64,000 nt of DNA from Marsupella aquatica (lineage: Eukaryota > Marchantiophyta), in NCBI GenBank assembly GCA_973895155.1, contig OZ316898.1:15686001-15750000 (forward strand). The letters run 5' to 3'. The translations under genes were made by a program, and so were the position numbers. The notes beneath the pieces were generated by a model that had not been told where the DNA came from, ran no database searches, and worked only from the letters and a program-made list of their open reading frames with translations. Below, piece after piece: positions 28,344 through 39,600 of this stretch. Position 1 is the first letter of the stretch; each line of letters opens with the position of its first letter.

Positions 28344-29537
28344 CCCTCATTCTCCAAGCACGGGTGATTTTGAGACACCAGACCCGCTCCTCAGGAGTCT
28401 TTATGCAAGGAGTCACCATTTAGGTGCGACGTTATCACCCCACTCCGGGAGATATGAACCTGCTTCCTCAAAGTGACTTCCCGTAGCGTCGTTCAACATC
28501 CCTTGCATGATTCCTCCCCCTTGCTATCCCGTAGCTAATACTTCCCTTCAGTGACCAGCCGAGATTCTAAAACCTCGTTTTCTCTGGTGCGTCCTTCAGG
28601 TTGAGACGCGGAAAGGCACACCAGAAGCGTCGCGCACGTTGGTTCGTCACAGATTCCACCGGACGCTGCTCATAGCGTCCACTGGGATCGGACGCTACTC
28701 GAAGCGTCCTGACTTGCGGAATCTTCTGGGACGAATCGCATTGGACGCTCTTCGCGGCGTCCTTCCTTATCTCCTTTACGGTGGCGATTACTGGAACCGG
28801 GCGTTCCCCATAATCTCCGACTTCCTTCACCCTGAAATTTCTTTACCACATGGTACGCTACACTAGGCCATCCTACTAATCAGACGTCTAACTCCTTCCT
28901 AATCTTCTACGCAATTCCTGGTGCATGATTCTTTCCGCTAACTCCCGAATGGAAATGACTAAATATCTCTCCTGTGTGATCCTACCATTCAGCCTTAATA
29001 TTACTAAATGCAAACTTTCATCTTCCCACCAGGTGATAGTTAACCAATGTATGCCATTCCTCCCTCTCAGGCTCAGAACCCAAGAATTAACATAACGATT
29101 CCTCAAATTCCTAATTCTTAATGTTCCCAAAGATCGGATAGGTGGCATCGGTCACACGAACCAGGATGGTTGGACAATTTTACAAATCATACGTCCCGAG
29201 CAACGTTAGAATAACTTCACTTGTCACTCAAAGTGTCTTTGGTGTCTTCGACTATCTCCAAAGCAACTTGACGAGCAACAGCTCCTCTCTGTGAGGCCTT
29301 TTCTGGTGGGAGGGCGGTTTCTTCTCTTAAGTTTGGCACCACAAATTTTTCCAATACTCTTAAGAGAGCTTCCGGGGCGCTTTGGATAGAGTACGGCATC
29401 ACCTCGAAATGGAAGCTCTTCATCTTTTTAACTGGAGTGATGACGCATCTTCACAATTATAGTAGAACGTGAATTCCTCTCCCGTCTAGCTCCTTCTGGC
29501 ATACACTGCCTGTACGTCAATTCAATCTTAAATTCGT
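28344..29537 (-). other. Inner Gypsy 5' leader with hairpin units and small ORFs
   Basis: About 1.2 kb between primer site and gag. It holds three perfect or near-perfect hairpin units (28661-28680, 28690-28709, 28743-28762; for example GGACGCTACTCGAAGCGTCC). Two minus-strand frames, 68 codons (29217-29423) and 86 codons (28888-29148), look protein-like (leucine/arginine-rich, aromatic residues) but match nothing recognisable. The outer Gypsy has almost no leader (about 70 bp), so this stretch is specific to the inner element. Confidence 0.6.
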
Positions 29538-29555
29538 TCCCCGGCAGCGGCGCCA
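29538..29555 (-). promoter_or_regulatory. Primer-binding site, tRNA-Asp type
   Basis: On the sense strand TGGCGCCGCTGCCGGGGA lies 6 bases inside the 5' LTR. It complements the 3' end of plant tRNA-Asp with about one mismatch and is the primer type known from Athila/Tat elements. Confidence 0.8.
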
Positions 29556-29561
29556 AAAAGA

Positions 29562-30952
29562 TGTCGTATAGTGCTAAGTATCAAAAGTGACTCTTCTCAC
29601 CTAAAACCAGGGTTTCGATCCCTTTAAGAACAGATTTCAGAATGAATTGTATAATTTTTATCACTCCGAGTGATTTAGAGTCTTGAGCTCTATGTTGACT
29701 TCACTTCTCAATAAAAAAAATCGAATAAACAAACAACAAAGTAACTGAACTTCTGATTTATGAATTAGAGAAGAAATGAGTAAGGATTTAGAGACTACAA
29801 GCTGCTACTGCCACTCCTTCAGAAAGGATTTGGGCTCAGTATAGACATGAAATCTATCTCATAATTCATCCATCTCACTCTTCAAAACACAAAGGTTAAT
29901 GATAATGGAATTCTCAATCTGATGAAGCAGAAGCTTTCTGATTGCAAATGAATGATATGATTTAAAATGCCGTCAACATGGTTTGACATCAGCGATACAC
30001 AATTCAGTCAAACTCTAAACCATATTCCAGAATCAAAGCAACAGTACTAACTACTCTGAGAATCAGAATTTACTTCTCATTTATCATTAACTATTCTTGA
30101 ATTGGCTAGCGAATCCCGACTCTGCAAGCAAGCCTAGCAGTGAATTCAATACGAGTTTCAGAAATCTGCAACTGAATTCAATCACCACAGGAATCTCTTG
30201 AATTCAATCTTAACTTCAATCAATATAGCTTTACTTCCATACAAAACACTCACAGCATGCCTTGTTACAATGGAAGGAGGAGAAAACTATTCAGAAGACT
30301 CAATTCTGAATACAGTATTAACTCTATTTCTCTCTACTTCAAATGAGCATTCTACTCTGTCTTATAAGTGCTGGAATCCTAAAATGGAGGAGGTAAGAAC
30401 AGTCGTGCCTTTCCAAGCTTAAAACTAAACAAGGGAGAAGCACAGCATAAGTACTTCAACAAGGGTGGTAGAATACTACTTTACTAGTAATCTACTTCAA
30501 AAACTAAGTGTTGAGCGGACGCTGCTAGAAGCGTCGGGAGAATCTGGACGCTGCTAGAAGCGTCTTAAGTAAAACCAACGGACGCTGCTCACACTGCTCA
30601 CAGCGTCAATACTAGGGTGGACGCTGCTCACAGCGTCGTGTGTTGAAGCTGACGCTTTCCACAGCGTCGGTCGAAATCCTCATAGAGTCTTGGTGGCGGT
30701 CGGGCGCTGCCAAAAGCGTCATGAGGAGGTTGGACGCTTCCGCAGCGTCTTGAGTAAAAGAAACGGGCGCTGGTCACAGCGTCGGGCAAAGTACACTAGG
30801 AATCGTCAGGAAAGCCGGAGATGTCAAATATTTCTATAAGTGTCCAGAACAAGTAAATGTTGGCCGGAAGGTGTCTAAAGTGTAAGTAAATCTTGTGATA
30901 TGCTAAAAATAAACAAGTTTCCAGAAAAAATTGCAGGGACACCCATACCACA
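29562..30952 (-). repeat. 5' LTR of inner Gypsy (1391 bp)
   Basis: Partner of 17404-18794, same length and nearly identical. It carries the same eight hairpin units (30517-30783) and the tRNA-Asp-like edge (29563-29628), which here is 7 bases from the tRNA-Asp primer site. It is followed by the AAAAC duplication. Confidence 0.96.
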
Positions 30953-33699
30953 AAAACAGCAGCAAACAATTTATCATCCCAATCAAGTTTGTTCTGAGCT
31001 ACTGTCTTGTTCAATATCTTTCCTATAATTCCGTTTGCTCGTTCTGTCAACCCGTTTGCCTTTGGATGGTAGGGAGTAGTAGGCCTATGTTTAACTAAAT
31101 ACTGCTCATTTAAACGACTAATTATATCATTCAAAAAATGGGTTCCTCTATCACTAACTAATTCTAGGGGTGCTCCATACCTGGTGAAGATCTGCTCATA
31201 CATGAATCTAGCCGTAGTAATTGCATCATCCTTCGTTGTTGGTCTGGCCTCTACCCATTTAGTTGCATAATCCGTAGCCAGGATTATGTACTTGTTCCGT
31301 CGAGGGTGGGTCAGTGGTTTCAGAGGTCCAATGTAATCAATACCCCACTTCTCGAATGGTGCCAGAGGTAGAATAGGGTGCAGTGGATGCCTGGTGGACG
31401 CCCTTGGTCCTCCCGCTCGTTGACAAGGATCGCATTGTTTGATAAACTGATAGACATCTTTGTGCAAGGTGGGCCACCAGTAACCGGCATTTAATATCTT
31501 CTTAGACGTGGTTACTGGGGCAAAATGTCCTCCGGCCTCCTCTCCATGCATGGCCCGTAGGACTCGTTTTACCTCTCTCTTTTCCAAACATCTTTGAATC
31601 GTGCCGTTGATTCCATGCTTGTGCAGTATGCCTTTAATGCACTGATACTGTCTGACCTTCCGCACAAAGACTGCGGCTTGCTCTCGGCTTAATCCTGGCT
31701 TTAATCTGGAAGTGCTGAGAAATTGTAAAATCTCAGGGTACCATGTACCAGCTATTTCCACAACGAATAGCTCCTCGTCGGGGAATCGATCATCGATGCA
31801 ATCCGTGGCAGGTTTACCTGTGATCCTTGAAAAGAAGTCGGCATTGGCATGTAACTTTCCCGGCTTGATCCTCAGCTCATAGTCAAACTCCTGTAATAGC
31901 AAAATCCATCTTGCTACTCTGCCTGTAAGGTCCGGCTTATTGACTAGGTACTTCAAACTTTCATGATCAATATGAAAGATTACCTTGTACCCTAGTAAAT
32001 AATGCCTAAACTTTGTACAAGAATAAATGACTCCTAATGCTTCTCTTTCCGTGGTAGAGTAGTTCCGTTCGGCATCGGCAAGCTGACGGCTTGCGAAGTA
32101 TATGGGATGGTCCCTTCCTTTCTCATCCAACTGACTTAGTACTGAGCCAATACAGAAGCCCGAGACATCTACAAAAACATGAAAATCTTTGTTCCAGTCC
32201 GGTGCTATCATGACTGGGGCCTCTACTAACATCTGCTTCAATTCTACCACCGCTGTGACTCGTTCGGGTGTGGGTTCGAAGTCTGCTCCTGCCTTGAGCA
32301 TATTGGTTAATGGTAAAGCTAGCTTGGCAAAATCCTTGATGAACCGGCGATAGTAACCAATGCATCCCAAGAAGGATCTTACATCCTTTATGTTCTTAGG
32401 TTGCATGATATCTAGCCATACTGCTAGCTTACCTTTGTCAATCTCAATGCCCTTCCTTGATACCTTGTGACCTAGTAGCACCCCCTCGGTTACTGCAAAA
32501 AAACATTTATCTGGGTGTAACTTGAGACCCACCTCTCTACATCTCATGAAGGTTTTCCTGAGGTATTTAGCATGTTTCGATGCCTTCCCGAATACTGCAA
32601 AGTCGTCAATGAAGATTTCCATGAACTTTCTCAAGTAATCATGAAAAATGTTCACCATTAATCGTTGGAACATAGCTGGTGCGTTGCAGAGTCCAAACGG
32701 CATACGATTGAAGACATAGATCCCCCATTCCGTGATGAAGGCCGTCTTGATTTGGTCTTCCTGCCGAATCCTGATTTGGTTATAACCAGAGTATCCATCC
32801 ATGAATGAATATAGTTCATGACTGGCTACCATGTCTAGTACCATATCAGTAAACGGTAAAGGAAAATGGTCTTTTAATGTTGCTTCATTCAGCTTCCTGT
32901 AATCCTGACAAACCCGGATCTTGGGTTTACCATCGGGTCCAGCTTTCTTGGGAACTATCACAATTGGAGACACCCAGTCTGAATGCAGGACTGGAGTGAT
33001 GAATCCAGCTTCCACTAGTTTGTCGATTTCTGTTTTGACCAGCAGGGAATACTTCGGGTTCATCCTTCGAATTGGTTGTCGAAATGATTTGGCTCCTAAC
33101 ATGAGATCAATTCGATGTTCCCCTAGTGTTGGATCTACTCCCTTTAGATCTTGGTGACTCCATGCAAACACATCCTGAAATTCAATCAATAAGTCACTGA
33201 TCTCTTTCTCGAGCTCAGGTGCTAGGTTTCTCCCTAAGTTCAGTTCTCTTCCCTCGCCTAAGTCGAGCTTCCGATATTGCCGTGCTTGGATCATATTAAT
33301 CTGCTTCTTCAAATTCGGGTCCAGTTCGGCTTCCAGTCTCTCTAATCTCATACCTCCATAAACTGGGATCTCGGCTGGACTAGTCGAGTCGGTCCCGTCC
33401 TTGGTGTCCATAGATTGTCCCCTTACCGGTCTATTCGGTTTTGAATTGGTGGTCGGCTCCCCTTCCTGCCTTGGCTCTGGATTGTGTCTGTCCATCTCAT
33501 CCATCTCTTGCTCCTGAGAGTTAGGCCGCTGTGCTCTCTCGGCTTCTAATAGGGCCTCAATTTGTTCTGCCCTCGTAATCGGCTTGTATGCCGATCCCTT
33601 GGTATTTAATTCCTTGCCGATGATCGATGGCGTTGTGAACCCTGCCGGCTCTGCCACAACGCCTGCAGAAAATCCACTGTCCCTGCTACTGCTCCCCAC
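30953..33699 (-). CDS. pol: Outer Gypsy Pol: RT, RNase H and most of integrase (interrupted)
   Basis: Opens after TAA at 33700-33702 and overlaps gag-protease by 94 bp in the -1 frame, so it is probably made by frameshifting. RT boxes: YRKLNEATLKDHFPLPF, FMDGYSGYNQ, catalytic FIDDFAVFG. RNase H: VFVDVSGFCIG, TTEREALG, HIDHESLKYL. Integrase: GGHFAPV...CDPCQRAGG zinc domain, GIDYIGPL, VSDRGTHFLN, NGLTERANG. The true frame is lost at 30953, where the inner element inserted, and resumes at 17403 for the C-terminus. The codons past 30952 in this frame are LTR sequence, not pol. Confidence 0.95.
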
Positions 33700-36596
33700 T
33701 TAGCCATTTCATCCAATTGGTCTACATCCTTTACTTCCTCCGGAATTGCAGCTAAAAAGGTGGATTCTATTGTAAAGCAGTCCTCGACCTCTTCGTCTTC
33801 TTCTTCCAAGTCACCTTCCAGTGGTTCTTGCCATAATCCGCTGGGGGGTACCTCTGGTCCAAAGACACTTTCTTCGGTTAGGTCAGTGAGGCATTCTAAC
33901 CAACGTACTTCATCGGCTGACTCCAGTCCACTGTCGTACCCATCTACTTCCCTTATGCTTTTCCTACGGTCATCCTTAGTGTCCCAGGATACCGTGATAG
34001 AGGGGGTCCCGAAAGTGAACTGCTTTTTACCCCAATCTTCTATTACCTCGGCTAGGTACAGCCATGGCCTACCAATCAATAGCCGGAATGACGTAGGATT
34101 TACCGGCTTCATTACTACATAGTTAATGCTAAAGAAGATACCTCCTATCTTTGTCTTGATGTCGGTTAACACTCCCGTGGGAATGACCTGATATCCATTG
34201 GCCATGTTCAACACTCTTCCAGTCATCTCCGGTGTTAGACCCCACCCTTTTGCTGTTGAATCAATCATAATACATACCCCTGATCCTCCATCGATGGGTA
34301 CCCGTAGTAATAATTCTCCTTGAATCATTAATGGTAATGCTGGGGCTCCTTGATCTTCTTCTATCATTAGTACGTCGGATCTGGTTGCTACCTTGGGTAA
34401 TCTCGGCTTGCCGAGAATAGCCTTCCTTAATTGCTTCCGGAAGTACGGGCTATTTTTCAATAGTTGACCTACTGTTGCCGAGACTCTAGATTCTAGTACA
34501 TCTTTAGCCAGGTCATAGGGAACAATCGGCTTCTCTTCTGGTGGTGTTTTCGTCTTGGATTCGGCCAGTTTTGCCACGCTAGTCTCCACAGCTGTTGGGT
34601 CTTCCGAAGCAAACAATGCTTTTGCTCGTTTTACATCCTTGGCAATGGCTTCGGTATTCTCCAGGGTTTCTAATTCTCTTAGTTGTTCCTTAACACTAGC
34701 CGTAACAGAGGGGTAGAACAACTTAGGATGATCTCGATTGAAGTCGCTATCTTGTGAAGGATTGGTTTCACTGGTGGGCTCATGGCTTACCTGTATTGCC
34801 GGAGCCCTCCCTTCTCCTTCTGTTGATGTTGACGAAGAGTCGATCCTTTCCTCCGTAACCTTCCCTTTATTTTTGGCCAGCCCATCCCACCTTTCCTTCC
34901 TTCTGGTAGATCGAGTAGAGACCCGGTAGCAATCATGATCTAAATCCTCCTCTGAGAAGGTTGATAGGGCTTCGGCCTCATCATCAGATGGTACAAACTC
35001 TGCCTCGGCATCCTCTTGCCATCCTAGTTCGATGTGGTTGATTTGAACTCCTCCGGGGGTAGTGCCTGGCGGTAGGATCTTGATCGGCAAAAGCTTATGA
35101 TTTGCGGCCAGGCCTGCCAACCAAGTAGGACATTGCCCTAGCATATGACCTTCCTGTCGGCATCCCATACAGAGCTGAGCTGGTTGTCCATCACCCTGTT
35201 TGCGTGCATTCGGGCATTCTCTAGCAAAATGGCCAGGTTGACCACAATTATAGCACGCCGCAAATCTTTGCACATTCGGCCTAGGAGGTACTGACGGGTT
35301 CTGAATAATCCGAGGATACATCTCTCCTGGATTGTTCCTTAACCCTGACCACAGAGATGCAGGTCTGTTGGATAGGTCTCGTGCTCCAGTCTCACTGATG
35401 CCGAAAACACTATCAGCGGCATCTCCTAAAAAGTACTCTACTTCTCCCTGACATGGTCTGATCTCGGCCACATGCCGAACATGATTAGTATTAAGCTTAG
35501 GACACGCATCTTTATGGTGTCCGGTTTTATAACATAAGGCACACCATACAGAGCTATCCTCCTGTACTACCTTCTTCTTTGGTTTTACCTCTGCAATGAT
35601 AGCCTTAAGTTGCTCGGTAAGGGCTACGATGTTATCTGGTGGCTTAGCCTCCATCTTGACTTTCGTCTTCCCTCTCCTTCTGCCCTTCCTTTTCCTAGTT
35701 TTTTCTTCTTCAGAACTAGAAGATGACTCACTCTTGCTACTCCCACTATCCGAGCTTGACTTATCACTTCTAGACTTCTTGGGATGTTTCTTCTTCTTAT
35801 CTTTTTTCTTATGGGGTGATCCCTCCTCTGATGAGGAACTCTCAGACTTAAGCTGTTTCTTCCGGCTTGTGATATCTGCATTAATGTATAATTGAATATC
35901 CTTAATTGCTTCGGCTAAAGTCTCCGGGTTCTCCTTCCTAATTGCAAAACTCATCTTCTGTGGCAAAGCATTCACCAACCATTGAAGTTGCATACCTTCA
36001 GATGCATTGGTCTTTGTACGTCTTACCAGTTTCTGAAAGCGTTGCAAGAACTTCCTGAAGGATTTGTTCTCCTTGAACCGAAGTTGTCCCAACTGAACTG
36101 CTAGTTCTGAAGTTCCAATGGGTCGAAACTCCTTAACAAAGAGTGTTTTGAAGATATCCCAGATGGCTTGATCTTCCACATCTAATGCTCTGTACCAAGG
36201 CCTAGCCTCACCCTTGAACAGGCCGGGAAGAATCTGCATCTTGATGGCCGATTCTCCATTTGCTGCAGCGGTTCCCTCGAAATCATCCAACCATTCATCC
36301 GGATCCTCATCTCCTCTCCCATGAAATGCCTTGTAATGTATGCGCGACCGCTGGCTCAATCTGGTCCCTGGCCTCTCGTCTGGCCGTGCCTCTGGTTCCC
36401 CCATGTCGGTTGGAGACTCACTTCTCCTTACCGACTCTTCTTCTGGTATGTCTTCTTCGACGCCACTTCCAGTTTCGGAGCTACCAGCTCTTTCTGCCCC
36501 TCTCAGTCGCTGTGTATCATGCCACCCGGCGAGCTGCTGCAGTCGAGCTCTCTCCCGTTGAATCACTCTTTCTTCCCTCGGCGTAAGGTCAGTCAT
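33606..36596 (-). CDS. gag-pro: Outer Gypsy Gag-protease polyprotein (996 aa)
   Basis: The ATG lies 70 bp inside the 5' LTR. The capsid domain is near residues 85-240 (KAFHGRGDEDPDEWLDDFEG, LPGLFKGEARPWYRAL, KFLQRFQKLVRRT). A lysine/serine-rich linker with KKKDKKKKHPKK follows, then three zinc knuckles (CALCYKTGHHKDAC, CYNCGQPGHFAREC, CMGCRQEGHMLGQC). The aspartic protease is near 760-870, with PIDGGSGVCIMID at the active site and LLIGRPWLY. The C-terminal 100 residues are acidic. The frame is intact; in the inner element the same parts are split over two frames. Confidence 0.93.
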   Translation of the reverse strand: MTDLTPREERVIQRERARLQQLAGWHDTQRLRGAERAGSSETGSGVEEDIPEEESVRRSESPTDMGEPEARPDERPGTRLSQRSRIHYKAFHGRGDEDPDEWLDDFEGTAAANGESAIKMQILPGLFKGEARPWYRALDVEDQAIWDIFKTLFVKEFRPIGTSELAVQLGQLRFKENKSFRKFLQRFQKLVRRTKTNASEGMQLQWLVNALPQKMSFAIRKENPETLAEAIKDIQLYINADITSRKKQLKSESSSSEEGSPHKKKDKKKKHPKKSRSDKSSSDSGSSKSESSSSSEEEKTRKRKGRRRGKTKVKMEAKPPDNIVALTEQLKAIIAEVKPKKKVVQEDSSVWCALCYKTGHHKDACPKLNTNHVRHVAEIRPCQGEVEYFLGDAADSVFGISETGARDLSNRPASLWSGLRNNPGEMYPRIIQNPSVPPRPNVQRFAACYNCGQPGHFARECPNARKQGDGQPAQLCMGCRQEGHMLGQCPTWLAGLAANHKLLPIKILPPGTTPGGVQINHIELGWQEDAEAEFVPSDDEAEALSTFSEEDLDHDCYRVSTRSTRRKERWDGLAKNKGKVTEERIDSSSTSTEGEGRAPAIQVSHEPTSETNPSQDSDFNRDHPKLFYPSVTASVKEQLRELETLENTEAIAKDVKRAKALFASEDPTAVETSVAKLAESKTKTPPEEKPIVPYDLAKDVLESRVSATVGQLLKNSPYFRKQLRKAILGKPRLPKVATRSDVLMIEEDQGAPALPLMIQGELLLRVPIDGGSGVCIMIDSTAKGWGLTPEMTGRVLNMANGYQVIPTGVLTDIKTKIGGIFFSINYVVMKPVNPTSFRLLIGRPWLYLAEVIEDWGKKQFTFGTPSITVSWDTKDDRRKSIREVDGYDSGLESADEVRWLECLTDLTEESVFGPEVPPSGLWQEPLEGDLEEEDEEVEDCFTIESTFLAAIPEEVKDVDQLDEMAKWGAVAGTVDFLQALWQSRQGSQRHRSSARN
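33691..33702 (-). promoter_or_regulatory. Internal copy of the polypurine tract at the gag/pol overlap
   Basis: Plus-strand GCTCCCCACTTA equals the 3' polypurine tract (16893-16904) over 12 bases. It overlaps the point where the pol frame opens. It may be a second plus-strand primer or chance within AAG-TGG-GGA codons. Confidence 0.5.
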
Positions 36597-36645
36597 TACC
36601 TACGCTTCCGTTCTAACTTCATATCTCACGGCTTAAGAAATGCCC

Positions 36646-36661
36646 CCTCCATCTAGCGCCA
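36646..36661 (-). promoter_or_regulatory. Primer-binding site of outer Gypsy
   Basis: Sense TGGCGCTAGATGGAGG begins 4 bases from the 5' LTR. The TGGCGC start is shared with the inner element, but the rest does not match tRNA-Asp. The primer tRNA is not identified. Confidence 0.6.
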
Positions 36662-36665
36662 AAAA

Positions 36666-39600
36666 TGTGGTGCGTCCCATGGCTCCCTAAACCCAAGAAA
36701 CCCCTCAGCTCAAGCCGATTCCCACAGGTTTCGTGCTTGGCGAGGCCGTTTCCGCGGCTTAGCGGCATGGGACGCTGCTAACCTTCTACTACTACTATTA
36801 ACATTTTACACACATATACTGGACAGATCCTTCATCGGGTCATGAGATACGTAGCCGGCCTAATATAGGCCTTCCCCTGTCTTCCCCTGTCTTCCCCTGT
36901 CTTCCCCTCCGTCTTGTTAGGTATGTTTGGATTCCGCCGTTGGAATGATCCCCAATAGGCTTGGTTAAGCCGCTAAGACCTCTCTCAGCTCGACACATCC
37001 AACTCTTACTCCCTTGCTTACTTTCCTTCCTTCTGTTGATGTGGGCACTCTTCACACAAGTTAATGCGACACACAAATAGCAAAATGACTCATTCTGACT
37101 GAGTCATACCATGCACTTGCCATACAAACAGTACATCTCATACACAAGTTCTGCGAACTAAGCCGTGAGGCCAACTCTATTCAGCTCTTAGGCATGAGGA
37201 AACATGAATATACACAAGGGTCACTGTATGACTAACCGAGAGCTTCTCGTACTACTTGATCCCAGCCCGGCTGGTGCAAACTAAAAACTTGCTAAAGAAG
37301 AGGCCCTGAGCTCCCCGCTGCCCAGGTACTTATCCTGGTAGTGGATCCGCCATTCTTTGCATCGTAAGCCTAATCTACTTAACAGTAATCTACTTGCCCG
37401 AATCTACCTATGTACAGCAAGGCAGGAGCACAAGTGTTGCTCCTACCAGTGGGACCGCAATCCCACTAAGCTAAGTGTGAGGGCCGCTCCTGGTTCTGAT
37501 CCTAATCCTAACGTGGAGATCCGCGCCCGCCCTGCCCACTCACACCTCCTCCCTCCACGTCCGCCCTCCCTAAAAGGAACGGCGCCCTTGCACCGTCACG
37601 ACACCGGTGGTGGATCCTTAATGGACGCCCCCAACGCTTCCTCCTCAGCCACTGCCGTAGGCTCATTCCCTGACAGATTACCTGCCCTTGACTGAGTCAA
37701 CTCTCCATCGGCCTGACTGGGTCCACCATCGGCGTCGGCATCGGCTCGAGAATCGGTTACGGCCTCAGCCTCGGCTACGGTCTCCCCGGCCTGCTCAAGA
37801 GGCGGATCGGGAATACTGGCCTCCTCATTGAGTAGTTCGGCTTGGGCCGCACCATCCCTACCTGTGATCATAGCGGGATCTATTGCCGTATTCATGTCGG
37901 AGGATGGTGCTGGTTCTACCTCTTTGGTCACCACGGCTTGTGGAGTCGGATTACTCCTTGACCCTGAAGGTTTCCGCTTTTTCTTCTTTTCTGGTTCGGC
38001 AGCTGGTCCCTTCCCCTTCCCACTTACCTCCGACACTGGTGCAGTTGGCGTGGCTTTTTCTTCGGCCAGTACCACTCCTGGTAACTTGGTTGCCCCAATT
38101 GGAGTTGGGCCTGATGAAGACAAGCACCTAAATACTGCGGCTTGTTTCTTCAGCCGCTCCGTTTGGTTGTCGGCCCGCCGCTGGAGGTTCTCCATCTTCC
38201 TCGTGATTTCCTCCAACTCCTCCTGGGTCTCATCCAGGTCCTTGCGTGCCTCCTCTAGTTCCTTCTGGGCTTCCTCCCGTTCTTGTTTCAAGGTAGTCCT
38301 CTCCTCCTGGGTTGCTTTTAGCTCCTTGTTGAGCTCTGCAATGATGACAGACTCCATCTGGTTCATCTTGGCGTAAGTCTGTTCGAGCATCTCGTCCTTC
38401 TCCCTTAGGTCGGCCTTGAAGCTGGCCGTCAGGGACGCAAGCTCCTGCTGCAGCGCCATAATCCCTTGATAGGATTTCCCTAACTCGGCCTCCTTCTGCT
38501 CAAGGGCTCCGCGGATTTTCTCGAGCTCCCCTTTCAACGCCCATTCCTTTCTTTGGGTCTCTGCCATGGCCCGGCTGTTGGCTGTTATGTGGGCCTCCTC
38601 TGTATTCTTCAGCTCTTGCTTCCACTTCTCCCTCTCTTTGATCGTGTCGGCCAACTCTCCCTGCGTCTGAGTCAGTTTATCCTTGATATTCTGATTATCA
38701 GCCTGCGCGGTGTCCAACTGCCCCTGCGTGATGTTTAGCTCATGTCGTTTAATCCGTAGTTCATCTTGGGCTTTCTTGGCCGCCCTTAGATCTTCAATCT
38801 CGGCTTCCATCTTCCTAAGCCGCCGAATGACCTCGTCCTTCTTGCTTCTCTCTAAAGCCACCGCTTCTTCTAATTGGTGCTTCTCCAACTGCTCCCTATG
38901 GAAAAAGGGTCCTACCTCCAACTCCTCTCCAAAGATGCCGAGCGCAAGTTCCCCACACATCTCACCATACTCCATGGCTCTATTCTTAGCGTAGGTGGAG
39001 TAAGTAGAAGTGATCGGCATCGCCCATCGCGGCCTCTGCTCCCAAGCCGTCCTGCGGATCTCTTCAATCGTGGCTAGAGGTTTGCTTCCTTTTTTGGCTA
39101 GCCGCCTGATGTCCTCTGGCCAATCTCCTCCTGGTAAATCCTTTTCCTTAGCCAGGGCGGCCTCCTCCTCCTGCTTGATTCGCTCCTGAAATTCCTGCAC
39201 CGTCTGTTTTATGCCGTCGAAGCTCGGGGGAGCAACATCTGGTGGGGGAGACTCAGGGCTACTCTGCTGGTTGGGGTCCCCTCGCACTACCCTTGGAAGT
39301 GTGGGGACAAACCGGCCACAGGTCCTTACTCCTGGAACGTGATGGTCCGACCCATAGCCGGAATTATCATGGCTGCAGTCCTCCACTGCCTCCTCTACCT
39401 CTTGGACGTCCGGCTTCTCCCTCTCCTCTTCGTCGGTAGGAGCTTCAGGCAATTCTGCCTCAGATTCGGAGCTTGAGGTTCCCACGTACATTCGAACACC
39501 TGGCTTGGATTCCGGCCTGATTCTCTCCTTGTCTCCAGCAAAGGGGTTTTCTCTTGTGAGCCGGTGTAGGCCTACCTCTGTAGTAGTGTCCTGCATTGTT

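Larger units (their letters stand above)
17404..30952 (-). mobile_element. Inner Ty3/Gypsy retrotransposon, complete (13,549 bp)
   Basis: Two 1391-bp LTRs (17404-18794 and 29562-30952), bounded by TG...CA, flank the element, and AAAAC is duplicated at 17399-17403 and 30953-30957. Sense is minus: 5' LTR, tRNA-Asp-type primer site, about 1.2-kb leader, gag, zinc-knuckle/protease frame, pol, internal polypurine tract, 857-aa accessory ORF, protease-like segment, 3' polypurine tract, 3' LTR. The LTRs differ at very few positions (one noticed by eye: C at 17486 versus T in the other copy), so insertion is recent. Pol and gag frames are open. Confidence 0.96.
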
